NCBI GenBank assembly: GCA_024232355.1
Contig: JAAEPW010000436.1
Location: 1-50,442, forward strand
Reading direction: 5' to 3'
From: Chloroflexota bacterium
Lineage (GTDB): Bacteria > Chloroflexota > Anaerolineae > B4-G1
DNA: 50,442 nucleotides
A model generated the notes under the pieces. It was not told where the DNA came from. It did no database searches and saw only the letters and a list, made by a program, of their open reading frames with translations. This document shows positions 35,803 to 43,723 of the stretch, one piece after another (position 1 is the stretch's first letter; each line of letters opens with the position of its first letter). Position numbers and translations under genes: made by a program.

Positions 35803-36813
35803 TTGACAGGAGACAAAAGTATATCGCGTGTGATCACCTTGGACGCGGGCATGGCGATGGTCGTCACCGATCTGCACGGTGATTGGGATGCCTATTGCCA
35901 TTATCGCGATCTTTTTCTGACAATGGAGGCCAGGGGCCAAGTTGATTATCTTATTTTCACTGGCGATCTGATCCACCACGAAGACCCGTCGATTGACCGC
36001 TCGTTGGACATTGTGCTGGACGTGTTGGCGTTGCAAGAGACGCTGGGTGAACGGCTCATCTATCTACTCGGCAACCACGAATTGCCCCACATCTATGGCA
36101 TCATGCTGCAAAAAGGAGACCGTCTCTATACACCCTCCTTTGAAGCAGCGATGGGAGAGCATCGGGCGGCGATCCGGTCTCTTTTCGAGAGCCTCCCTTT
36201 TTACGTGCGCACGCGAGCGGGGGTATCGGTCTGTCACGCCGGGGCTGCCGCCGAGATGAGCGTTCCCGCTGCGGCGGCAAAAGTGTTCGCCTATTCCCAC
36301 CGCCACGTGCTGGACGAGGTGCGAACGCTACTGCCTACCGACCAGCGCGCTTCGCTGCGAGCAGGGTTTGCCAAGTTGCTCCATGAATCTTATGATGATT
36401 TGGCCCATCGCTATCTGGCGATATCTGGCCCGGACGATCCACGCTACGACGATTTGCTCATCGGCTCCGTCATATCGAGTACGCACGTCGATTTCGAGTT
36501 GCTCTGGGCAGCCATCATCACCCGCAACGAACATCAGTACGAGGAGCCGGATTACGCGATCTTTCTCGACGCGCTGCTCCGCGAGCTTTCGTCGTTTCGT
36601 TCGAATGACTTTGAGTATACGTTTCACCAACAAGAATTGCTGGTGACGGGTCACATCGCTTGCCAGGACGGTTACACAATAGTGGCCGACCGCCAGCTTC
36701 GGCTGGCCAGCGGTAGTCATGCCCACCCCCGGCAGTCGGCGCGCTATCTGTTGTTCGACGTGGAAAAACCCATACGACAGATGGATGAACTGTTGCGCGG
36801 TTTATTGCCCTGA
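35803..36813 (+). CDS. PPP-like metallophosphatase
   Basis: 336 residues from TTG 35803, supported by GGAGG 9 nt upstream. Metal and catalytic motifs of the Ser/Thr phosphatase (PPP) superfamily: VTDLHGDWD, FTGDLIHHED (usually GDxVDRG), LLGNHE, VCHAGAAAE and VTGHI. It may reverse protein phosphorylation by kinases such as the one at 20675, but the divergent second motif also allows a nucleotide or other phosphate substrate. No signal peptide. Confidence 0.85.
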   Translation: MTGDKSISRVITLDAGMAMVVTDLHGDWDAYCHYRDLFLTMEARGQVDYLIFTGDLIHHEDPSIDRSLDIVLDVLALQETLGERLIYLLGNHELPHIYGIMLQKGDRLYTPSFEAAMGEHRAAIRSLFESLPFYVRTRAGVSVCHAGAAAEMSVPAAAAKVFAYSHRHVLDEVRTLLPTDQRASLRAGFAKLLHESYDDLAHRYLAISGPDDPRYDDLLIGSVISSTHVDFELLWAAIITRNEHQYEEPDYAIFLDALLRELSSFRSNDFEYTFHQQELLVTGHIACQDGYTIVADRQLRLASGSHAHPRQSARYLLFDVEKPIRQMDELLRGLLP

Positions 36814-36865
36814 ATGCCATTTCTTCTTTGCCCCGGACAACAATCTGCGTTTTAACAAGGTGTAC

Positions 36866-37834
36866 ATGATGAAAACAATCCTGTTCAATTTTGAACCAGG
36901 CGTGATACCCGATATGGAACTGGACCGAGTTCGGGCCGCCGCTCCCGACATGCGGCTGCGGGTCACCCGCGACCAGAACGAGATCAAAGACTTGCTGGAC
37001 GAGATCGAGATCGTGGCCGGAGGCTTTCCGCGCGGCTTGCTGACCCAAGCCCCCAGTCTGCGTTGGGTCCAACTGTGGAGTGCGGGTGTCGACTGGCTGT
37101 TGCGCTACCCAGAGGTCGCCGAGTCGGACTTTGTGCTGACCAACGCCTCCGGCGTGCACGCGATCGGCCTTAGCGAGCACATTTTTGCGTTTCTGCTGGC
37201 CTTTGGGCGCGGGTTCCACCACGCCCTGCGCGCCCAAGTCCGCCGCGAGTGGTTTTCGTACAAGCAGCAAACGGGGATCTTTGAGCTGGTGGGCAAGACG
37301 ATGGTGCTGGTGGGCGTCGGCGCGATCGGCGAGCGGACGGCAGAGCTGGCGACTGCGCTGGGGATGCGCGTGCTGGGCGTGCGGCGCGACCCGACGGTCG
37401 GCGTGCCGGGTGTGGAGGCGATGTACGGCCCCGACCAACTGCTCGACCTGCTGCCGGAGGCGGATTTCGTCGTGCTAATCGTTCCCCTCACCCACAAGAC
37501 TCGGGGAATGATCGGCGAGCGAGAACTGCGCGCTATGAAACCGACGGCCCACGTCATCAACGTCGGGCGCGGGGGTCTCATCCATGAGGACGTGCTGATC
37601 CGGGCGCTGCAAGAGGGTTGGATCGCCGGGGCGGGCCTGGACGTTTTTGAGACCGAGCCGCTGCCCGAGGGCTCGCCGCTATGGGGAATGGACAACGTCA
37701 TCATCACCGGCCATTACGGCGGCGCCAACGAGCACTATACTGAGCGCGCGATGGAGATATTCCTGGACAACTTGCAGCGCTATCGGTCTGGCGAGCCGAT
37801 GCGCAACGTGGTAGACAAGAGGATAGGTTACTGA
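36866..37834 (+). CDS. D-isomer specific 2-hydroxyacid dehydrogenase
   Basis: 322 residues from ATG 36866 (a second ATG follows at once). The NAD(P) site is MVLVGVGAIGERTAELA; an arginine pair after beta-2 (GVRRDP) suggests NADP preference. Catalytic residues: Arg in INVGRGGLIHED, Glu in DVFETEPLPEGSPLW and His in VIITGHYGG. It reduces a 2-keto acid or oxidises the matching hydroxy acid. It lies 52 nt after the phosphatase gene. Confidence 0.92.
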   Translation: MMKTILFNFEPGVIPDMELDRVRAAAPDMRLRVTRDQNEIKDLLDEIEIVAGGFPRGLLTQAPSLRWVQLWSAGVDWLLRYPEVAESDFVLTNASGVHAIGLSEHIFAFLLAFGRGFHHALRAQVRREWFSYKQQTGIFELVGKTMVLVGVGAIGERTAELATALGMRVLGVRRDPTVGVPGVEAMYGPDQLLDLLPEADFVVLIVPLTHKTRGMIGERELRAMKPTAHVINVGRGGLIHEDVLIRALQEGWIAGAGLDVFETEPLPEGSPLWGMDNVIITGHYGGANEHYTERAMEIFLDNLQRYRSGEPMRNVVDKRIGY

Positions 37835-37857
37835 AGGAAATACAATTGATTCTTTGC

Positions 37858-37942
37858 ACCGAATCAAGGCAACCGTAGGTTGCACCAAATTAAGGCAACC
37901 GTAGGTTGCACCGAATTAAGGCAACCGTAGGTTGCACCGAAT
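37858..37942. repeat. Tandem 26-bp repeat, three units plus a partial fourth, each with a hairpin
   Basis: Units at 37858, 37884 and 37910 differ at one or two bases and each carries AAGGCAACCGTAGGTTGCAC, containing GCAACC-GTA-GGTTGC. A fourth unit stops after ACCGAAT. Direct ATTCGTG repeats follow (about 37950-37976) up to the ribosome site of the next gene. Confidence 0.9.
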
Positions 37943-38017
37943 GTATCGAGATTCGTGAAAATTCGTGCAATTCGTGGCAAAAAAGTATCGGTATCAAAAG
38001 AACACAGGAGGTAAAAA

Positions 38018-39184
38018 ATGAAATTCCGCAAATTCGGAAAACTGGACTGGCAAGTATCTGCGTTGGGGTTTGGGTGTATGCGCATGCCCATCAAGGACGA
38101 CGATAGCTCGAAAATCGACGAGCCTGAAGCGGCCAAGATGATCCGGTACGCAATTGATCACGGCGTCAACTATATCGACACGGCGTACCCGTACCACGGA
38201 GGAAACAGCGAACTGTTCGTCGGGCGGGCGCTTCAGGATGGGTACCGGGACAAGGTCAAGCTGGCGACCAAGCTGCCGTGTTGGGACGTCAAAGTTGCCG
38301 AGGATTTTGACAGGCTCCTCAACGAGCAGCTAGAAAAGCTACAGACCGAGCATATCGATTTTTATCTGCTCCATGCGTTGAATGAAAAGAATTGGCACAA
38401 CGTGCGCGACCTCGACGTGCTCAAGTGGGCCGAGGGTGCTATCGCCGATGGACGGATCGGCCACATCGGTTTCTCGTTCCACGACAAGCACGAGGTTTTC
38501 GTCGAGATCGTTGATGCGTATGACAGTTGGACGTTCTGCCAGATTCAATACAACTATATGGACATTGAGAACCAGGCCGGTACCAAGGGTTTGCAACACG
38601 CGGCCTCCAAGGGATTAGCGGTCGTCATCATGGAGCCGATCCTGGGCGGCAGGCTGGTGAACCCGCCGCAGCCAATCCAGGAAATTTGGGATACCGCAGC
38701 GACAAAGCGTGCGCCAGCCGATTGGGCGTTGCAATGGTTGTGGAACCGGCCAGAGGTAGCGGTCGTGCTTAGCGGTATGAGCACGATGCAGCACGTCGAG
38801 GAAAACGTGGTCAGTGGCGGTGTGTCGGGGATCGGCACGCTGACCGAGGATGATCTGACGCTCGTTGATCGGGTACGGACAAAGTACGAGGAGTTGTGCC
38901 CTATCCCTTGTACAAAATGCGAATATTGCCTGCCGTGCCCGAGCGGCGTCAACATCCCGCGCAGCTTTGAATTTTACAACCATGGCGTGATGTATGACAA
39001 GCCCGACTACGCTCGCACGGGGTACAACCAGTGGTTCCCCGAGCCCGAACGAGCCGACAAGTGCATCCAGTGCCGCGAGTGCGAGGAAAAGTGCCCGCAG
39101 GATATTCCGATCAGTGAGTGGATGCCCATCGTGCACCAGGTGCTTGGCGAGGGGCAGCCCTACGACGCGTGCCCCACGCCTTGA
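38018..39184 (+). CDS. Aldo/keto reductase with C-terminal ferredoxin-type domain
   Basis: 388 residues; AGGAGG lies 6 nt before the ATG. The TIM-barrel part has the aldo/keto reductase marks GFGCMRMP, NYIDTAYPYHGGNSE, LATKLP and DFYLLHAL. The tail has two 4Fe-4S motifs, CTKCEYCLPCP and CIQCRECEEKCP. Enzymes of this group reduce carbonyls while passing electrons through the clusters. It begins a tight run of genes ending at 42603. A paralogue lies at 47328. Confidence 0.93.
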   Translation: MKFRKFGKLDWQVSALGFGCMRMPIKDDDSSKIDEPEAAKMIRYAIDHGVNYIDTAYPYHGGNSELFVGRALQDGYRDKVKLATKLPCWDVKVAEDFDRLLNEQLEKLQTEHIDFYLLHALNEKNWHNVRDLDVLKWAEGAIADGRIGHIGFSFHDKHEVFVEIVDAYDSWTFCQIQYNYMDIENQAGTKGLQHAASKGLAVVIMEPILGGRLVNPPQPIQEIWDTAATKRAPADWALQWLWNRPEVAVVLSGMSTMQHVEENVVSGGVSGIGTLTEDDLTLVDRVRTKYEELCPIPCTKCEYCLPCPSGVNIPRSFEFYNHGVMYDKPDYARTGYNQWFPEPERADKCIQCRECEEKCPQDIPISEWMPIVHQVLGEGQPYDACPTP

Positions 39185-39199
39185 GGCAAGTGTACGAGT

Positions 39200-39799
39200 T
39201 CAGAACCATTTTGGGAAGAAACGTACCAAGATTTGGAAGCGAGCACCTTTGGCAAACCGAGCGCCGAATTCCACGATCTCGTGCAATAGCTGCCGCCGGG
39301 TGCCAAGGTGTTGGATTTGGGATGTGGCGAGGGGCGAAATGCTCTGTTCCTCGCCGAAAACGGCCTGGACGTGACCGCGGTCGACATTTCGGCGCGTGGC
39401 ATCGAAAAGCTGAACCACCTGGCCCATGCCCAAGGGCTTGCCATGCAAACGCGAGTTCAGGATATGCGGGACTATGTTTTCGAGGAGCAGTTTGATCTAA
39501 TCATCTCGCACGGTTGTCTCCATTTTATCGAACGCACGGATTGGGAGTCGTTGTTGGAGCAATTCAAGGCGCACACCAAACCGGGCAGGTACAACGTAGT
39601 CGCAGTTTTCTCCGACACCATCAAGCCGCCGGATGATCTGAAAGCGTTTTGCGTCGGGCTTTTCTGCGAGGGCGAATTGTTTAAGCATTACGGGGATTGG
39701 ATCACACACGTCGAAAAAAGCTATGTCTTGGAGGATCAACATCCAGGTGGGGCCGAGCACCGGCATCCGATCAACAAGGTCGTGGCGCAGAAACCATAA
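39200..39799 (+). pseudogene. TehB-like SAM methyltransferase interrupted by an amber codon
   Basis: The intact part (39308-39799) begins in the middle of motif I: VLDLGCGEGRNALFLAENG, then VDISARGIEKL and LIISHGCLHFIE. Upstream, in the same frame, the family's N-terminal part is still readable (PFWEETYQDLEASTFGKPS, then EFHDLVQ) and is cut by TAG at 39287-39289, followed by LPPGAK. No start codon is left between the previous gene's stop and this segment. The gene is therefore broken twice, or the TAG is an assembly error or is read through. Product from GTG 39308 would lack the first strand of the fold. Confidence 0.75.
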
Positions 39800-39819
39800 C
39801 GATGTAAGAGAGGTAGACA

Positions 39820-40845
39820 ATGAGAACTGGGATTTTAGAGCGTATTCATACAAGCTTGTCAGAGAAACGAGTGGGTCTGATAGAGTGGATCAATACAACT
39901 CCTTCAGATAAGAAACAAGTCCTGTTGGGCACATCGACCGAGCAGGCGGTACACACTCACCTGAGCGCGATTGATGATTGTATTGATAAAGCCGAGTCAG
40001 GAACGTTGGGCCAATGCAAAGTATGCAAGGGCACCATCGAGACCAATCTTTTGGAAGTCGATTATACCGCGCGCGTGTGCATCGAACATCTCTCTGAGGA
40101 AGAGGTCGATCATCTGGAGAATCAGCTTACATTGGCCCAGAGCGTGCAAAAGACCTTGTTGCCCCAAGAAATACCGAACGTGCCCGGATTAGAGATCGCG
40201 GCATTCAGCCGTCCCGCTCAAATTGTGGGGGGCGACTATTTCGACTTTATCGAGTTTGGGAGTGGATATTACGGTTTGACCATCGCAGACGTGGCCGGTC
40301 ACGGCGTGTCGGCGAGCCTGCATATGGCAAGCATACACGCCATGCTGCACGCCATCGCGTCGATGAGTGAATCGCCCGCCGAGCTCGTAAGCAAAGTGCA
40401 CGAACTGTTCGTACACAACATCCGCTTTACGACGTTTGTGACATTTTTTGTCGGCGCTTTTGACCCGGCTGCCAAGACGTTCACCTATTGCAACGCGGGA
40501 CACAATCCGCCCATCGTTCTGCATCAAGAAGGAAACGGAGCTGGCCCCATAACTTGGCTCAAGCCTACGGGGGCCGCGATTGGTTTGATCGAAGAGACCG
40601 AGTTTGGAGAACAGACCATAACGCTGCGGGCCGGTGATCTCGTCGTCATGTACACCGATGGCGTCACAGAAGCCACGAATCCTCAGAATGACGAGTATGG
40701 CCGGGAGCGTCTGGCGGCGCTGATCAAAGGAACGCAGGGTGCGCCGCAAAAAGTGGTCCAAGAGATCAAAGAGAGTTTGGAGGTTTTCTGCGAGGGCAAG
40801 CCGTTGGAAGACGATACCACAGTTGTGGTCTTGAGGGTCACCTAG
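39820..40845 (+). CDS. SpoIIE/RsbU-type PP2C phosphatase with N-terminal DksA/TraR-like zinc finger
   Basis: 341 residues. The N-terminal part (about 40-92) is a helix plus a zinc finger CKVC-x17-CIEH, the spacing of DksA/TraR fingers with His as last ligand. The rest is a PPM/SpoIIE domain: LAQSVQKTLLPQEIPNVPG, VGGDYFDFIE, IADVAGHGVSASL, NAGHNPPIV, LVVMYTDGVTEATN and EDDTTVVVLRV, with all metal aspartates. Such enzymes dephosphorylate anti-sigma antagonists or receiver-linked proteins. No partner anti-sigma gene is nearby. It is in the gene run with DUF362 (18-nt gap). Confidence 0.93.
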   Translation: MRTGILERIHTSLSEKRVGLIEWINTTPSDKKQVLLGTSTEQAVHTHLSAIDDCIDKAESGTLGQCKVCKGTIETNLLEVDYTARVCIEHLSEEEVDHLENQLTLAQSVQKTLLPQEIPNVPGLEIAAFSRPAQIVGGDYFDFIEFGSGYYGLTIADVAGHGVSASLHMASIHAMLHAIASMSESPAELVSKVHELFVHNIRFTTFVTFFVGAFDPAAKTFTYCNAGHNPPIVLHQEGNGAGPITWLKPTGAAIGLIEETEFGEQTITLRAGDLVVMYTDGVTEATNPQNDEYGRERLAALIKGTQGAPQKVVQEIKESLEVFCEGKPLEDDTTVVVLRVT

Positions 40846-40863
40846 CAAACCGAGGAGATTTTT

Positions 40864-41970
40864 ATGACCAAACCCAAAGTTGCCGTGTTGTTCACGCAAC
40901 CAGAAACAGTTATTCAAGACTATCAACGATTGTTCGAACTGGCAGGAGGCGCGCAAGCCCTTCAGCCTGATGCGACCACGATTCTCAAGGACAATATCAC
41001 CTGGCATTTTCCGATGCCGGGGGCCAACACCACGCCTTGGCAGCTCGAGGGCACGATCCTGGCCCTGCGCCAGGCCGGTTTCGACGACCTGGTGTGCGTG
41101 CAGAACAAGACCGTGGTCACCAACGCCTTCAAGGGCGAGGATCTGAACGGCTACGTGCCGATCTTTCGGCAGCACGATATCCCGGTGCGGTACAACTTTC
41201 GCAAAGAGGAGATGACGTGGGTGCCGTACCAACCCAAGGCCGAGATGCTGGCCCTGGATCACATTTACCCCGAGGGCATCCTCATCCCGGATTATTTCTT
41301 TGGCAAGAACATTGTCCATCTGCCGACGGTCAAGACGCACATGTACACCACGACGACGGGCGCGATGAAAAACGCCTTTGGGGGATTGCTCAGCAAATAT
41401 CGGCATTACACCCACACCTGGATCCACGAGACGTTGGTCGACCTGCTGGCGATCCAGAAAGAGATCCACCCCGGCATTTTCGCCACGATGGACGGCACGA
41501 CCGCCGGAGACGGCGCCGGTCCGCGTATGGTGCAACCAATTGCCAAGAACGTCATCCTGGCATCGAGCGACCAGGTGGCGATCGACGCGGTCGCTGCCCA
41601 GATGATGGGCTTTGACCCGCTCGACATCAAGTATATCCGCCTGGCCCACGAGCGCGGGTTGGGCGTGGGCGATCCGCGCGAGATCGAGGTGGTGGGCGAC
41701 GACGTGTCGGGGGAGAGCTGGGGGTTCAAGGTGGGCTACAATTCTCACAGTTTCCTGGCCTGGCTGGCGTGGTACGGCCCGACAAAGGTATTCCAAAAGC
41801 TGGTGCTGCGGACGCCGCTGGTCGTTATCCCCACCTTGATCGGCGAGATCGAGCAGGACTATGTCTACTGGCCGCTGAAATACCGGGGCATCGCCAAACG
41901 CTGGCGCGCAGAGACGGCTTGGGGGCAGTTGTTTCAGCGGTATCAGGAACAGGGGCATTTGGTAGATTGA
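40864..41970 (+). CDS. DUF362 domain protein
   Basis: 368 residues; GAGGAG precedes the ATG. The family pattern is visible: VHLPTVKTHMYTTTTGAMKN (core motif, with NAFGG after it), WIHETLVDLLAI, FATMDGTTAGDGAGP and an Asp/Ala-rich VAIDAVAAQMMG. No Cys cluster is present, unlike ferredoxin-fused members. The biochemical role of DUF362 is not established. Its position next to redox and signalling genes gives no clear hint. Confidence 0.87.
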   Translation: MTKPKVAVLFTQPETVIQDYQRLFELAGGAQALQPDATTILKDNITWHFPMPGANTTPWQLEGTILALRQAGFDDLVCVQNKTVVTNAFKGEDLNGYVPIFRQHDIPVRYNFRKEEMTWVPYQPKAEMLALDHIYPEGILIPDYFFGKNIVHLPTVKTHMYTTTTGAMKNAFGGLLSKYRHYTHTWIHETLVDLLAIQKEIHPGIFATMDGTTAGDGAGPRMVQPIAKNVILASSDQVAIDAVAAQMMGFDPLDIKYIRLAHERGLGVGDPREIEVVGDDVSGESWGFKVGYNSHSFLAWLAWYGPTKVFQKLVLRTPLVVIPTLIGEIEQDYVYWPLKYRGIAKRWRAETAWGQLFQRYQEQGHLVD

Positions 41971-42048
41971 CATCGCGGGCGATTTTGCTTGCGCTTTGTT
42001 TTGAATAGAGGTAGACTTTTTCGCTGCTGTGGGGATGTGAGACATTTT

Positions 42049-42603
42049 ATGCCAAATCCGACAATTTATCAACAATCAGACTTTCCGGCGACGCTCAAGT
42101 GGCAGGCCATCGCTTTTATCAAAACCGAGTGGCCGTTCGTATTCACCGGCGACGACATGTTTCTGACCGAACCGTGTTCACCCGATATGGACCCAGTTCA
42201 TTTCGTGGTTACCGAGGGAGATTCGTTGATCAGTTACGCGTCGATCTTTCGGCTGAGCTTGAATCATTCAGGTACGAGTTACGAGGTGTATGGTTTTGGA
42301 AACATGTTTACCTTTCCTCCATACCGGAAGCAAGGGTACGGCAGGCAAGTTTTGGAACTGGCGACGGATTTCATCAAGCGCAATGACGTGGATGTCGCCA
42401 TCTTGTTCAGCGAACCGCAAGTCGAGATGATTTACGCGGCTTGTGGTTGGGAGCCTGCCCCTGCGCCAACCCGAATAGGCATACCGAACGATTACGAGGT
42501 GCTTGAGGGCGTAAAAAAGATGATATTGTACGTCTCCGAAAAGGGACAGCAAGGCAAACTGGATTTTGAGAACCAGCCCTTGTACGTTGAATGGCCTTGG
42601 TAG
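42049..42603 (+). CDS. GNAT family N-acetyltransferase
   Basis: 184 residues from ATG 42049. The acetyl-CoA loop is FPPYRKQGYGRQVLELA, followed by the beta-5 strand VAILFSEP and IYAACGWEP, the typical end of the GNAT core. The first 70 residues form the variable acceptor side. It is 78 nt after the DUF362 gene. The substrate is unknown. Confidence 0.82.
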   Translation: MPNPTIYQQSDFPATLKWQAIAFIKTEWPFVFTGDDMFLTEPCSPDMDPVHFVVTEGDSLISYASIFRLSLNHSGTSYEVYGFGNMFTFPPYRKQGYGRQVLELATDFIKRNDVDVAILFSEPQVEMIYAACGWEPAPAPTRIGIPNDYEVLEGVKKMILYVSEKGQQGKLDFENQPLYVEWPW

Positions 42604-42710
42604 CTCGACAGTGTCACATTTCCCAAGCGTGGAGTGGAGCATTCCCAAATGCGGTGCATTCAGAAATGCAAAGCGGTTCTCCCAAGATCCACTCGTTGGA
42701 GGGATACATT

Positions 42711-42935
42711 ATGGGAATTGAGTTGTTGAACGGTTACGCTATTCCTTGCGTCATTGTTGCCACTTTTCTTGTTGGAATGACTGTCATCGCTTCCCGGTTC
42801 TTAAAGAGAATCATTCGTGCGTATCTGGGTGATGAAGGCGTAGATTTACCTGCTACCGTGTCTTTTCTTCTGATAGTGGTTATGATAGTTTTCTGTGCGA
42901 TTAGCTCGTGGGCTGCTTTCCTCGCACCCGATTAG
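42711..42935 (+). CDS. Small two-helix membrane protein
   Basis: 74 residues from ATG 42711, with GGAGGG 7 nt upstream. Two hydrophobic helices (AIPCVIVATFLVGMTVIAS and TVSFLLIVVMIVFCAISSW) flank a charged loop. No family recognised. It leads into the next membrane protein 65 nt downstream and may form a unit with it. Confidence 0.6.
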   Translation: MGIELLNGYAIPCVIVATFLVGMTVIASRFLKRIIRAYLGDEGVDLPATVSFLLIVVMIVFCAISSWAAFLAPD

Positions 42936-43000
42936 CTGTTGTGGGCGTACGATGTCTATTGCAAGTTGGACAGCAATCGGCTAGAGAAAAGGACGGGATA

Positions 43001-43681
43001 TTGACAAAAGTTACCAAGTGGATACAGAGATTTATAAAGCCTCCGTTTATCATTACGGCAAGTCTTGTGATATTGAGTGGGTTGACCTATTGCTTGCCAC
43101 CACGCTACATTTTCTTTGCTTTGGAGCGAAGGTTTTTGTCGTTTGCCCAGATAACGCTTGGGCTTGCAAGTCTCTGGATGGGTGCGATTACCTTTCTTCC
43201 ACTGGTTCTTGCTTTTCTGGTAGTGATTTCTTTTGGCTGCGCTATGGGTTTGCTTGTTCAAGTGCTCTGGGCTGAAGGGGGGATAGGTAGATTGGTTCTA
43301 CTTGTCGGAGTGATCGCGAATTCGCTGCTAGGGGCGTGTGGGGCTGCCATAAGTGGAACGTATGTGGAGCCACCATACACTGCTTGTGAAAACTTTATTA
43401 CCGAAAAGCGATGGATTAGCATTGAAGTCTACACCGAACGGGCTTGGCCCAAAGGCGAGCACTTTTTCATACTGATAACGAGAGATGGGGGAAATACCTG
43501 GCAACAGGCACTCTACTACCGGAGAGATGACCCACAATTTGACAATGATACCCTGTGCAGCAACACAGAAGGACTTGATGAGCAATTATATTGGGTGTGG
43601 ATTGACGGTCAGGCTGCCATCACTCAAGACGGTGGCGAAACGTGGCACACTTTGGAGAAGTCAGGCTTGCCAATGCCTTGA
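43001..43681 (+). CDS. Membrane protein with C-terminal Asp-box repeats
   Basis: 226 residues from TTG 43001, chosen for AAGGA 7 nt upstream. About three helices (FIITASLVILSGLTYCLP, ITLGLASLWMGAITFLPLVL, RLVLLVGVIANSLLGACG) precede an outward domain with two Asp-box-like turns, ITRDGGNTWQ and ITQDGGETWH. Asp boxes occur in BNR/sialidase-type propellers; two are far too few for a propeller, so this is a small Asp-box fold or a remnant. Function unknown. Confidence 0.62.
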   Translation: MTKVTKWIQRFIKPPFIITASLVILSGLTYCLPPRYIFFALERRFLSFAQITLGLASLWMGAITFLPLVLAFLVVISFGCAMGLLVQVLWAEGGIGRLVLLVGVIANSLLGACGAAISGTYVEPPYTACENFITEKRWISIEVYTERAWPKGEHFFILITRDGGNTWQQALYYRRDDPQFDNDTLCSNTEGLDEQLYWVWIDGQAAITQDGGETWHTLEKSGLPMP

Positions 43682-43723
43682 GAAGCAGGTGACCTTGCCT
43701 CACTCCTCAAATTTCAGTTTGTT

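Noticed and set aside
36518..37438. 306-codon minus-strand frame over the phosphatase and dehydrogenase genes
   Set aside because: Antisense to both and without any recognisable pattern.
37858..37942. CRISPR array
   Set aside because: The repeats are directly adjacent, with no unique spacers, and no cas genes are present.
40189..42075. 628-codon minus-strand frame opposite the phosphatase and DUF362 genes
   Set aside because: It spans two well-supported plus-strand genes and their gap; residue content (Leu/Gln/His/Arg-rich) and lack of motifs mark it as a chance antisense frame.
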